Assembly: GCF_030247185.1 (NCBI RefSeq)
Contig: NC_080572.1
Coordinates: forward strand, 41,074,896 to 41,138,895
DNA length: 64,000 bases
Reading direction: 5' to 3'
From: Malaya genurostris
Taxonomy: Eukaryota > Arthropoda > Insecta > Diptera > Culicidae
In this document: positions 21,641 to 32,361 of the stretch, one piece after another
Position numbering within the stretch: the stretch's first letter is position 1
How the letters are laid out: every line of letters begins with the position of its first letter
The notes under the pieces: model-generated
The model's input: the letters and a program-made list of their open reading frames with translations, nothing else
What the model was told of the DNA's origin: nothing
Database searches by the model: none
Made by a program: the position numbers and the translations under genes

Positions 21641-24176
21641 TTCAAATGAAAGGTCTTGAGGTTCCATACAAAGTTCCTGAGTTTCATATAGATCCGACTT
21701 CCGGTTCCGGAATTACAGGGTGATATGCACCAAATAGAGAAAAAAATAGTCACACACGTTTCTCAAAGATGGCTGAACCGATTTTCACAAACTTAGATGT
21801 AAATGGAAGGTCTTATAGCCTTATACAATTTTCCTGAGTTTAATTTGGATCCCACTTCCGGTTCCGGAATTACAAAGAAATATGTGAAAATTTATGAAAA
21901 AATATGCAATCATTTTTCTCGGAAATTTCTTAACCAATTTTCACAAACCAAGAAACAAATAAAAGGTCTTGAAATTCTTTAAAAAGTTCCCGAAAAGTTG
22001 ATCTTGATTCGACTTCCGGTTCCGGTATTACAGTGCGATTGGTGAAAATTTTCAATTTCATGAGTAGTTTTCACAAGCGATGGCGAATTGAGGTGCACAT
22101 TATTATAAAACTTACTGCTGAATAGATCTAGTTGACGGATCATATTAGTTAGTGATTATATAAAACTACTTTGGGAATACAAGTCCGCTTTCCCGGTTTC
22201 CGCTTCCGAAAGCACCGGTAATAGTGAAGAAAATCTCCAAACATGGAACTCCCGTCGATTTCTCAGCAACGGTTAAGCCGTTTTTCACGATTTTTTATTC
22301 AAATTAAAGCTCTCATTATCTTTAAATATACTGTGCAATTTCATCCTGATCCGACTTCCGGTTCCGAAATTATAGGGCGATGAGTGTCAAAACATTCAAA
22401 TTCAAATTGATGATTCAGGGGAACGGGTATAGCGTGATGGGTAAGTCAATGCCTTTCACGCTGCCCACCTGGGTTCGATTCCCAACCCCGCACATAGGGT
22501 CAGAAAAGTTTTCTGGCCTGAAGAGGTGAATGACAACAATGTTAAAACCTCTATAATCGAAAAAAAATGACGATGCAAAACTGGTACGCGAAAGTACGTG
22601 CGGCTTTGCTTCATTGAAAGCGTGCTTTGTTCAATTTCGAATAGCGTGCAGAGTTGCCACATTAAAATTTATATTTTTCAGGTGAAAAATATGTAAATTT
22701 CTATTCCTTTTATTCAATTTGTACCTACTTGTTAGTGTTATTACAAGATCATGATAAAGATGCTTTTCAATAAAAGTGCACTTATTGCCTTTCTCATAAA
22801 GAAAGTTTATACAATCACTTGAAACATTGACCAGTGGAAATTGACCCGAAGGGCTAAGTGTTCTATATAATTCGACACAGCTCATCGAGCTGAGCAATTT
22901 ATGTGGGTGTGTGTCAAATAGTGTCACTCATAAAAAAAAAATCTCGTAATCCTGTAGGTTGCTATTGAATTTTACACCGTCATTTAGAGCGACGAAGGGT
23001 AAAATTCTTCTAGATTTGACTTAAAACTGATTCAATTTGTAGGCTATATTAGTTACTTACTAAACAAACCGACTTCGGCTATACTGGTTCCAGAAGTACC
23101 AGAAGTAGTAGTCAAAAAGTTTAAAACGAGACTCACTCAATTTTCACAGAGATGATTTGATCGATTTCCACAAACAGGCTCAAATAAAAGTTCCTACAGT
23201 CTTATAGGTTGCTGTTTAATTTCATCCGGGTCCGATTTCCAGTTTCAGAACTATAGGCTAAATTGTGTTTAATCATTTAGTGCGACGATGCAAAATAAAG
23301 AAAAATTTCTTATCAACTTGACATAACTGTTTGCAATTTGAAAAGGTTATGTTAGTTTATACCCAAAGAAAGTTTCTTATTTTCTTCGCAAAATCTCCTG
23401 GTGATATTTCTGAAAATATTAGTAATATGAGAAAGGCATCATTACACCACTAGGTGAATTAAAACAGGTTTTAATTTGTTTTATGAAAAATTTTCTTTAT
23501 TTTGCATCGTTGCACTAAATCATTAAACTAAAGCATTTTACCCTATAGATCTGGAACCGGAACTCTCTCGGACACTCATTGCCCTATAATTTCAGAATTG
23601 GAAGTCGGGGCTGGATAAAATTGCACAGTATCCTTTAAGACAAGGAGAGCTTTAATTTGAATCATGATTTGTGAAAATCGGCTTAACCGTTACTGAAAAC
23701 TCGAAGTGAGTTCTGTTGTTGAAGCTTTTCTTTACTATTATCGGTGCGTTCGGAAGCGGAAACCGGGGACTAATAGTCCCGAAGTAGTTCTATACTTACA
23801 CTAACTAACAAAATCGGTCAATTAGATGATTTTGGCAGCAAGATTTACAAAAATGTGCACCTAGTTTCGCCATTGCTTGTGCAAAATTAATTTCGGAACC
23901 GGAAGTAGGATCTGGATCAACTTTTCGGGAACTTTTTGAAGATTTTTAGGACATTTTATTTGCTATTTAGTTAGTGAAAATCGGTTCAGAAATTTTCGAG
24001 AAAATTGATTGCGCATTTTTTTCATAAATTTGAACATACTTCCTTGTAATTCCGAAACCGGAAATCAGATCCAAATGAAATTCAGGAAAATTATATGAAA
24101 CAATAAGACCATTGATTTGAATCTAATTTTGTAAAAATCGGTTCAGCCATATCCGAGAAAATTGTGTGATATTATT
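21640..24176. repeat. Family A inverted-repeat element, copy A (left part)
   Basis: About 160-bp modules built on gacttccggttccggaatta recur at 21695, 21851, 22013 and 22352. The stretch 21853-22400 is the imperfect reverse complement of 23570-24075, so the block is a large palindrome. The centre (22400-23570) includes a SINE and inner family-A ends: gcctttctcat near 22788, and the cacctagtggtgtaatgatg end inverted near 23440. The element continues to 26485 after the insertion at 24177. No ORF. The same family lies at 57990-60512. Confidence 0.7.
22424..22568 (+). repeat. tRNA-derived SINE (Glu-like head), full length
   Basis: The head reads like a degraded tRNA. It has an A-box-like tagcgtgatgggtaagtc, an anticodon-arm segment with a TTTCACG loop, and a B-box GGTTCGATTCC. 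These are the internal RNA polymerase III promoter elements. The body follows (ggtcagaaaagttttctggc, gtgaatgacaac), then ctctataatcg and an A-run. The homologous site in the other family-A copy (about 58510-58540) is empty, which confirms insertion. The imperfect flanks tgatgattca and tgacgatgca look like a diverged target duplication. Confidence 0.8.
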
Positions 24177-26263
24177 TGAGCAATTCCAGAAATGCTTAGC
24201 AGATCATCAGACTCGACCTTCTCCGATTTGGATGAAATTTTGCACATGGCTTCAGTATGGCAAACCATAAGTTTTGAACCGATTGAGAGGTCAATCCGAC
24301 TCACGACTGATTTTTAAAAAGGGCGTAAGTATTTTTGCATTTCACAAAAATTGCCTTTTTCAAATCGTTGTAACTCGGAAACCGTTAATTGTACAAAAAT
24401 GGTGTTCAGGAAGAAGTTGTAGGGAATCGATTGGGCACTCTAAAAAAATATACACTGAAAAAAATGTTTGATTTTTTTTTCAATAATTACAAAATAATCC
24501 GAAAAAGGTAATTAAAAAAGCATCGTTTTAATTTTTTTTTATAAGTTTTATTTTAAAGCTGCTATTAAAACCTACAGATTGATGGCTATCCCATCCGTGC
24601 CTTTTCAAAAATGAAGAAGTTACAGCTAAAACAATTTACAGATTTATTCGAAATTTCAAGTTCTCGTTGAAAGATAATCATTTAAACAGTAGAATTATAA
24701 TCTACAGGTTAAAGGGAATAAATTTGTTCATGACATTTTTCTTCTAAAAGTAGCTGTTCTTGAGATACTTGGATATTGAATTATAACACCATTTTTTATA
24801 TTTCCATCAATTGTTTATTTGCTTGCTATATCTACAATTATTACATGTACATGAATAATTCTTAATTATATTTAAGGTTTTATTTATGTCTGACGGAGCT
24901 ACCTCGCAGTACAAAAACAGAAAAAAAATTGCAAGTCTCTGTAAATTTAAATCAATTTATAACATTGATACTGAGTGGCATTTTTTTGCAACTTCCCATA
25001 GTAAAGGACCATGTGATGGGGGTAATTTAAAGAGAACGGCACGACGTGAAAGCTTGGCTAAACAATTATATGAATGGGCAGAGCAGAGACGTCGAGATGC
25101 ATTCACGGCCATGTCTTTTTGTTACGTATTCCAAGAAGAATATGAACGGGGTGTGACCGAGTGGAGTAGTGTTTATAAAGATACCAAAATGGTTCCAGGC
25201 ACACAAAAATACCATTTTTTCGTTCCGATTTCAGAAACCACAATCGTCACAAGACTGTATTCAAATGAAGATGCACGTAGTACTCATACAATTTTCAAAA
25301 ATTTAAAACCTTGAATGTAATTAAGAATGTACATGTAATAATTGTAGATATAGCATGCAAATAAACAATTCATGGAAATATAAAAAATAGTGTTATAATT
25401 AAATATCCAAGTATCTCAAGAACAGCTACTTTTAGAAGAAAGGATATCATGAACAAATTTATTGCCTTTAACCTGTTGAATAATATTCTACTGTTTAAAT
25501 GATTATATTTCAACGAGAATTTGAAATTTCGAATATATCTTTAATTTTTTTTAGCTGTAACTTCTTCATTTTTCAAAAGGCACGGATGGGATAGCCATCA
25601 ATCTGTAGGTTTCAATAAGAGCTTTAAATTATACAAACATTAATTGTTTTGGTTAATTTTGAAATTATTGAGAAAAATACCAAATATTTTTCAGTGTATA
25701 TTTTTTTTAGAGTACCCTATTGATTCCCTACAACTTCTTCCTGGATGCCATTTTTGTACGATGAACGGTTTCCGAATTACAACGAGACCCGTAAACTGTT
25801 TTAGCTGTAACTTCTTCATTTTTCAAAAGGCACAGATGGAATAGCCATCAATCTGTAGGTTTTAATAACAGCTTTAAAATAAAAATTATAAAAAAAATTA
25901 AAATCATGCTGTTTTTTATTTAACTTTTTCGGATTATTTTGTAATTGTTGAAAAAAAAACAAAATTTTTTCCAGTGTATATTTTTTATAGAGTGCCCAAT
26001 CGATTCCCTACAACTTCTTCCTGAACGCCATTTTTGTACAATTAACGGTTTCCGAATTACAACGATTTGAAAAAGGCAATTTTTGTGAAATGCAAAAATA
26101 CATACGCCCTTTTTAAAAATCAGTCGTGAGTTGGATTGACCTCTCAATCGGTTCAAAACTTATGGTTTGCCATACTGAAGCCATGTGCAAAGTTTCATCC
26201 AAATCGGAGAAAGTCTATTCGGATTTTGTCACTCTTTCGTCTAGTCATTCCTGGAATTGCTCA
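24177..26263. mobile_element. 2.1-kb palindromic element carrying an ORF
   Basis: The termini are TGAGCAATTCCAGAAATG on the left and TGAGCAATTCCAGGAATG read inward from 26263. The arms pair over most of their length: 24210-24475 with 25965-26220, 24530-24640 with 25800-25910, and 24715-24880 with 25310-25450. A block near 25555-25630 is a tandem duplicate of 25800-25880 within the right arm. The unpaired centre is almost exactly the 142-codon ORF at 24886-25314. The element splits a family-A copy. Target duplication is not evident. The superfamily is unknown. Confidence 0.75.
24886..25314 (+). CDS. SDG-type putative transposase fragment (142 aa)
   Basis: The frame is intact for 142 codons and starts MSDGATSQYKNRK. 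Further features are TEWHFFATSHSKGPCDG (residues ~28-46), a basic LKRTARRESLAK segment, and an acidic/aromatic C-terminal part. Many uncharacterised metazoan proteins share an SDG-xxxQYKN motif followed by a FxATSHGKGPCDG-type motif. I believe these are transposase-like with conserved Asp residues, but that is memory and not a search. The ORF is open upstream only to 24859, so it would be the C-terminal part of a larger protein, or an exon. It fills the loop of the palindromic element. Intactness amid decayed repeats suggests youth or selection. Confidence 0.5.
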   Translation: MSDGATSQYKNRKKIASLCKFKSIYNIDTEWHFFATSHSKGPCDGGNLKRTARRESLAKQLYEWAEQRRRDAFTAMSFCYVFQEEYERGVTEWSSVYKDTKMVPGTQKYHFFVPISETTIVTRLYSNEDARSTHTIFKNLKP

Positions 26264-26271
26264 TTTGTCAA

Positions 26272-26313
26272 ATACATACATACATACCTACATACATACA
26301 TACATACATACAT

Positions 26314-26346
<33 letters not shown>

Positions 26347-26352
26347 TACACA
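26272..26352 (+). repeat. (CATA)n-(CA)n microsatellite
   Basis: About 15 catac/cata units pass into an (ac)n run. The array sits at the same place in family-A copy A as the (CA)n run at 60348-60384 in copy B, just outside the conserved ~130-bp terminal block. Frames across it (26126-26374 and 26268-26510) are repeat artefacts. Confidence 0.95.
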
Positions 26353-26485
26353 TTGTGTGATCTCGACGAACTGAGTCGAATGATATATGACACTTGGCCC
26401 TTCCGACCTCGGTTGTAAAGTCGGTTTTCACAGCGATTCCAGACTCTTTCTATATGAGAAAGGCAAAAACATTTTTTTTGTATTT
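26353..26485 (+). repeat. Family A terminal block
   Basis: Reads gacgaactgagtcgaatg, atatatgacacttggccctt, then gtaaagtcggttttcacagc, and ends tatatgagaaaggcaaaaac. The same block ends copy B at 60400-60512, and an inverted version opens near 22788. It is an end module of family A, with gcctttctcatat as the outermost shared motif. Confidence 0.75.
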
Positions 26486-27124
26486 TTTCACGGAGAAACA
26501 ACTTAAGCAAATTATTGAAACTTTTTTTGCATTATAAAGCATCATTTAAAGAATATTTAGTTAAATTTCCGTATATTGAAAAATAAGGCAGCAACAGAGC
26601 ATTCCCCAAATCCTCTTTTGAGAATCACTTTGCGCGATGAACACGATAACTCGGCGTAGAATTATCTGAAATCAAAAATGTTCCTAATTTTACTTAAAGT
26701 CCGGGTTATTTCTCCTCCCTCCGTCGTTCTCATGTTAATATTTTGATTTTTTTAACAGTTCGTGGCATATTTAAGCAAAAATCGCTATCTTACTGTAAAT
26801 TTTCCGCCAACTTTGAGGAGAAAAACTATCATGATATGAAAATGGAAAGAATTCAAAAACGTAGAAAATTAATCGCATTCGAATCCATTCGAGTGAAAAC
26901 AAGAATGGCTTGTTCGTCTTCATTCGAAAGTATGTATCCGTCGAATGGTTGATACGGACGTTGGCAAGTATGAGTATGACAAGCTTTCAAAATTATGACA
27001 GAAAATCTAATGCAGAAATGATATGTCGCTTGCTACCTCGAAACCTTCCCCGCAAGTACGAGAAAAACAAACACGCATCATGCGTTTTCCTCTTTTAGAC
27101 TCATTGATACCATACTTACCTTAC
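26486..27124. other. Unassigned interval
   Basis: A+T-rich; short frames (26743-26952, 26910-27098) with no recognisable domain. No structure noted. Confidence 0.3.
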
Positions 27125-27310
27125 CTACCAGTTATGGTCCTGAGGTGTCCTTTGCTGTATCAAGCGTACGTATCGATCCACCTTGCTCGCTGCGCTCCTC
27201 TTTTTCTTGTACCAGTCGGATTAGATTTAACAACCATTTTCACTGAGCTGTCGTCCAACATCCTTATGACATGCCCAGCCCATAGCGTAGACGTCCGCCA
27301 TTGATACCAT
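27125..27310 (-). pseudogene. Non-LTR reverse transcriptase, extreme C-terminal fragment
   Basis: On the minus strand the reading is STLWAGHVIRMLDDSSVKMV followed by NPTGTRKRGAQRARW and a following DTYA. The LxWAGHVxRM-(x)n-R-RG-Q-R-RW pattern is the familiar tail of endonuclease/reverse-transcriptase proteins of non-LTR elements, lying after the RT domain. Only about 60 residues survive and the frame stops soon after. It is an isolated 5'-truncated fragment; no ORF1 or RT core is nearby. It is too short to supply activity for the ORF1-only retroposons in this window. Confidence 0.7.
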
Positions 27311-27473
27311 ACAATCCAGAAAACTTTATTTTGAATTAATGGTAATTATGTCATACAATTGAATTTTTTTTCATAAATTACTGATCATATCTCCATATCT
27401 CATATCTATCAGATACAACAAAAGATATGCTCGATCGAAAACTTGTCACTCTCCCAAAGGGTAAATTTTGAAA

Positions 27474-27590
27474 AGGTACTACGACCTGGAAGGATTCCTA
27501 GTATCAGTAGGATCGTAGCACCAGTCTGTTGAAACAGAAGGTCAAATTCCACAAAAGGATTGCAACATGGATTTGCTTTGCCCCATAGTA
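27474..27590 (+). repeat. tRNA-derived SINE, 3' half
   Basis: The segment ctggaaggattcctagtatc through ctgttgaaacagaaggtcaa and attccacaaaaggatt matches the body of the SINEs at 37880 and 47524. The tRNA-like head with the A and B boxes is missing, so this copy is 5'-truncated. Confidence 0.7.
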
Positions 27591-29211
27591 TCCGCGTCAA
27601 AATTCATTTGGAAAATTTCAGTTTTGTAATTAAAACCACAATTCCATATCCATAAAAAATGACTGCCACATTTGCGCACATGGCATTACAAAAGCCAAAT
27701 GATGGCTATCATCGCCATTTCATCAACGATGCAAAAATTTCTCCAACGCACTATCACTCAAACTGCCGTTGGTTGTTCGTTTCCCAACACTGACCCGCGC
27801 TGCTGACTGGGCCGTGAGTCAACAGAAATCGATAGAAATAATCCAATTATTAGATCCAGCTGAAGTCGGCGACGGGAGCGAATGTACCTCCCAACGCATT
27901 AGGCCATTCGGTTGATGACGGTTGACCTCGCGGGGTAGCATATGGGCAGCAAACTGCTGGCACCTCGAGATGATACCGCTATCGAGCCAACCGAAGGCTG
28001 CTGAGAACCACCGGACGGAGCCGTTTTTCGGTGCTGATGGAGAATCAACCCTGTAATTAGAGTGTTTTAGTAGGTGCACAACATCGCACGCACTGCTGTC
28101 TACGGGCAGAGGGCGCGATGATGATGGAACGCATCTTCGCTGAGTCATGCTGGGAACCGGGCCGAACGCGATGGCACTTCATTCGCCAGACCAGAAACTA
28201 ACGGCGTCCCGGGCTTGGATGAACTGTTTACGTTTCATACTCGATCATGGATGGATCGAAGCGGTGAAAACGTAAATGGCGATTAAGTACTTTCCTTCTG
28301 TCCATCTAAACAGCGAAGGGTGGGGAAAGGCGGCGGTAAATGTTTTCACTATTTGTGTCAGCAGGTCTGGTCTTCGGGTAGCGGTGGGCTGTACGACGTG
28401 TGACGTGTGGGTGGCGTCCAACATTTGCTGAATGTGTGCCGCTAATGGCTTTTTCCCTACATCAATCCATTTTATCCACTAGAGGTCATCTAACAAACGT
28501 CAGCCTTCTTCACTCGCCGCGGACGTGTGAGAATCATATCGCATCATCTGTGCGAAAAATTTTGATCATATTTCTGCACAGTTTGGCATGTGCTTGACGT
28601 ACGCATCAGTCACGAAGATTCCATGCTTCCCGTTTCATGGTTGTAACTCACTCGATGTCATGCTTCGTCATCGGATTTTGGTGCTGCAGCAAATGGATAA
28701 AATCGAAATACGGGTGAATTGCGAACCAGACAAGCTACGATACTGGAAAGCACAGCAGGATGTTAATTCAATTTATTTCAGTATGAACACATTGCGGGGA
28801 GATTAATTACAGTGCGATTAAACGGTGATCATTGGGCAATCAGCATCATTAAGGAACGGACGAAGGTGCCACCGACTGCCCCAAAACTGCTGTCAAAAAG
28901 AGAGGTTGATTTTGTTTGTTGTTACCGTCGGTAGTCGCAGTCGAATGAGCCGAAAGTTGAAGTCATGTTTATTTAATCGGATTAAGTCAATGGTGGTACA
29001 AATAATGTTCCATTACTGGTTGAACGGGTGATATTTCAAGATCAGTTATGACTCCAAGATGACGTTGATTATTTTCATATTCATCCGACATTCTTTGACG
29101 CCATTTCAAAAGTTTTTTTCTGGGTTTAATGCCATATATAAAAGAAGAAATATGCAAAACCGAACTCATAAATTTAAATGCGTTTTAGTCGATTTTTTTT
29201 GTACGAACTTT
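27591..29211. other. Repeat-poor island, no gene recognised
   Basis: About 27790-28560 is G+C-richer with CpG dinucleotides and unique within the window. Frames of up to 109 codons (27819-28148 minus, 28400-28597 plus) show no domain I recognise. 28600-29211 becomes A+T-rich. Possible host non-coding sequence; unproven. Confidence 0.3.
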
Positions 29212-29593
29212 ACTGCCCATACTTGCATGTCAGTCCCATATGGAAAATCGGCATGTCGAGAAAAAGACAATTAAAATTTTATTTCTGAATTTTTTGATTT
29301 ATTTTGCTACCTAATGCTAAATCATGGTATTATTACTTGAAATATCGGTAATACACCTTTGCTATTCCAATATTGCAATGAATGAAATTATTGAAATTTG
29401 CACTGAATGGGACTGATATGCGGGTACTTTGCATATGGGACAGACATGAGTTGATATTTTTTTCACATTTTACTGAACAAACCCTCAACTTTTATTGCAA
29501 TTTCTGAGAATATATTGAGGATAGATTTCATTCCGCAAGCTAACTCCATATTGGCAACAATCGATATGGGACTGATATGCGAGTATGGGCAGT
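29212..29593. repeat. 382-bp MITE with ACTGCCCATAC ends
   Basis: The left end ACTGCCCATACTTGCATGTC continues through agtcccatatgg. The right end, read inward, is ACTGCCCATACTCGCATATC and continues the same way. A third copy of the motif (gggactgatatgcgggtac) lies inside near 29408-29427, followed by catatgggacagacatg. Flanks are T-rich with a doubtful TA. No coding capacity. Confidence 0.75.
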
Positions 29594-29682
29594 TTAAGTA
29601 ATATAGAAATTTCAGCATATTTAGTAGCCAAAAGCAATATTTTTCAAACTAAATTTAAAGAGCAACGACACAGCCCCCGTGA

Positions 29683-29880
29683 ATACGACTTACCTTACCA
29701 TAGGGCACCTGTTCAAATACTTTCCTCTGGAAGAGTGAAAAGTTTTTTATCGTGAATATCTCTTGTTGTATCTAACGTATCAACATAATTTTTGCCTCAT
29801 GCCTTTGAAAATATGATCATTAATTGTTGTAATAATCTCAGCTGACATAATCACAAATAATAAAGCTTTCTGAAATATTT
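29683..29880 (+). repeat. TATA-box repeat family, truncated copy 3
   Basis: Opens cgtgaatacgacttacctta and continues with tcgtgaatatctcttgttgt, then the caacataattttt segment. This follows the left end of copy 1 (1298 onward). Homology fades after about 29880. Confidence 0.6.
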
Positions 29881-30709
29881 GGTATCAATTAGTATCAAAG
29901 AAGAAAACTCATAGGTAGGTATAAATGGATAACACATAATATATTTCGTTCATTCTAGCCTGTGCAGTTGATTGAGCATTAGCTAAAGCAAGTGCACCAA
30001 TCCGGTTGGTTCAGATTCAGAGCTTAGTACCAGTCCCAGTATCAAGAATTCAGTTCAGTACTGAACCAGTTACGGGATGCTCGCAAAGCCAATTTTCCTT
30101 CAAAGAAAATCGATTGCGTCACGGTACGGTCGTTTAAATAGCTGGTAATGTAAATTTTCGATTATTAATTTACATATCAATATAATGTTTGTTTACAATT
30201 AATTTGTAATGCTGTTTAAATTGGAAAAACGAACGAAACGCACTTTTCTCATTACCAACTGTATTTTACGTCAAAACTGTTTCAGTTGAACATGTTTTTC
30301 ACTTAATTTTCACTTGGCTAACACTCCGCTTACTGGAGCAGCTGCACAAACTTTCATGTGACGTAAAACCTGAGAAGTAAATATGTGCTTTTGCGTTTCT
30401 GTGGCTGAGTCGATAAATGGACGGACGATGTGATCTAATGATTATTGTTTCCTTATTCTAAAAGTACGGGTGTGTAATGTCAGAGATATAACTGGATTTC
30501 GTGAATACGAATAAAACTGACACTTTTACTTTATACTTCCGAATATAAATCAGTTGATCAATAGTGTGAATTGTGCAAGTTTTGCCCTTTTACACTACTA
30601 GAATTTGAAACGATACACCTAAACTACAGTACAAATTAGTTACATTAAACATTCTGACACACAAATATTACGAAATCACCAGTATAGTTCCTTATCATAA
30701 AATAATGGT

Positions 30710-30725
30710 GGTTCTGAAAAGAACC
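30710..30725 (-). promoter_or_regulatory. Histone-type mRNA 3' stem-loop
   Basis: Minus strand: GGTTCTTTTCAGAACC, a 6-bp stem with a TTTC loop. The replication-dependent histone consensus is GGCTCTTTTCAGAGCC; the difference is one compensated base pair. The flanks also fit: AAAA directly before and ACCA just after (AAAAGG ... CCACCA). Stem-loop-binding protein recognises this structure in histone mRNAs. No histone ORF is readable upstream. The stretch at about 30760-30850 has only a faint, unconvincing resemblance to H2A. Confidence 0.6.
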
Positions 30726-30973
30726 TTTTATGAAGGCGTTCGTGATGGAGAGTGATGAGTTGAGTTCCGATGGATACCGCTGACTTCCGTCTTCTATTTC
30801 CAGGATGGCCTGTTGTCCATGAATGCGAAACAGATATGTGTTCTGTTGAAGTTTCCTGCTTCTTCCGCTTGCTGTAACAAGCTTAGTATTTCGCTTGGAG
30901 AATCCTCAATCGCACCATAATGAACACGATGACAACGACAGCCAAATTCGAAATGAATGGCTTCTGAACCGGT

Positions 30974-30990
30974 GCTATATTTTATATAGC
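30974..30990 (-). promoter_or_regulatory. Second TATA-like box in long copy
   Basis: The sequence gctatataaaatatagc contains TATATAAA and is itself a palindrome. It lies about 250 bp upstream of the stem-loop in the same orientation, with an ATG at about 30920 that opens only a 12-codon frame. Histone genes have this compact layout, so it may be a decayed histone-like transcription unit. This is inference. Confidence 0.35.
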
Positions 30991-31596
30991 AAATCTGCAG
31001 AAAGTTTACTACAAACTACAACTGGTTGAAAGATGGGTTGTATACAGTATAGTGAAGTAAAATTTCGCATAATTCTTTGGGTATAAAATTATGGTTCTAA
31101 ATGGCACATTAGAGAATTTTGATGTCGATTATTTCATTTCGGATTTCAATATTTTAGTAAAAGATACTATCAAAATGCTGTACGGGATTAATTTCTGGCA
31201 TTTTAGAAGAGCCAAATTGTATAATTTTCTATGATATCAAACACTGATTGGATATAAACGATTTTAAACACTGTTGCGAATTTAGAACTGAATTTAGAAT
31301 TTAGAAAATTGCAAAAACTGAACAAAATTATCTTAGATTTGCACTACACTAATAATTTTAATTTTCGATTTACAAAGAAGCAATCTTTACAGTTCTTTAG
31401 GTAACATTTAGAGCCATTAGAAGGGCTGATTTTGCATAATGTTCCACATTGTTATCCATTTTTCGTTGTCTTTTGCTCCAATGCAAACGGCCACCAATAG
31501 GATGATGTAATCGATCTTCTTCGAAAGAAAAACTGGCTCTGCGACCGGAGCGTATGAGGTTTTGTACAACGCTAAAGGTCTGCTCTTATTACTAGC

Positions 31597-31910
31597 GACT
31601 GCTCCACCTGACGACCGAAGTCCAAATGAAAGCATTGACGACTTCTGCTCCCGACGATTGAAGTCCAAATGAAAGCTCGACCTAAGCGCTTGAGGCTTAA
31701 TACCACGCGAAAGATCTGCTCTCATTATTGACGACTGCTCCACCTGTCGACCGAAGTCCAAATGAAAGCATTGACGACTGCTCCACCTGACGATTGAAGT
31801 CCAAATGAAAGCACGACCTAAGCGTTTGAGGCTTTATACCACGCAAAAGGCCTGCTTTCATTGCCATCTGCTCCACCGGACGACTGATGTCCAAATGAGA
31901 GTTGTGAACT
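31597..31910. repeat. Higher-order tandem array, 135-bp period with ~42-bp subunits
   Basis: The subunit gactgctccacctgacgac plus cgaagtccaaatgaaagcat begins at 31597, 31638, 31732, 31775 and 31867. Pairs of subunits plus a ~50-bp linker (cctaagcgcttgaggctt, then taccacgcgaaag) give a strict 135-bp period (31597, 31732, 31867). Copy 1 of the family has just one diverged unit at this place, so the array expanded in copy 2 or its lineage. Confidence 0.85.
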
Positions 31911-32361
31911 GAGCGCGTTTGAGGTTATTAACCACGCAGAAGGCGCACTCTCCGAAGCTGTTGGTTGAATTAATCATTCCCACGACGTCCGCTTCCATCC
32001 AATGCACAAGAAGAAATGATCGATTTTCGACCACGGTTCCCCTTTTATACGCAGTCAGTTGAAGATGTGTGCCTGACTACCTCAAAATCGTCGTCCTTGC
32101 GCGAAAACCCCAAACGAAAGTAAAGAGTTTTCCGCGTTGTTTTCAAATTTTGAGAAAATTTAATTTTTGAGTTGTTTGTAGTTATCTCACACTGTTCAAA
32201 ATATTATCGTAAATTCCTGATCATATTTTTGATGAAATAGTGAAAGAATTATGTTGCTGCCATTAATACAAGTCAAGATATTCACGATTAAGTTCTGTCC
32301 ATTCTTCCATATGGCTAATTTTGAAAAGTCGCCCCATACTAAAGTAAGTCGTATTCACGAC

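Larger units (their letters stand above)
30465..32361 (-). mobile_element. TATA-box repeat family, copy 2 (long form)
   Basis: On the minus strand it runs from GTCGTGAATACGACTTACTT at 32361 to the conserved tail (gtacgggtgtgtaatgtcag) at 30465. It is collinear with copy 1 but has two extra parts. One is a 135-bp higher-order array (31597-31910). The other is a ~490-bp segment (about 30600-31110) with a second TATA-like box, a histone-type 3' stem-loop and no clear ORF. The 114-codon and 65-codon frames here are translations of the array. The unit has promoter-like and 3'-end-like signals but no recognised protein, so I cannot classify it. Confidence 0.6.

Noticed and set aside
26126..26510. 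Three open frames across the CATA microsatellite
   Set aside because: They exist only because the tetranucleotide repeat lacks stops in several frames.
30740..30920. Histone H2A coding remnant upstream of the stem-loop
   Set aside because: Only a handful of residues (S-RS-R-LQ...RIH) can be lined up, with stops and no continuous similarity; not enough to call.
31417..31894. 114- and 65-codon minus-strand frames with repeated SFGLRS and LDFNR phrases
   Set aside because: These are translations of the 135-bp tandem array; the unit is not a multiple that keeps a conserved protein, and copy 1 does not preserve the frame.
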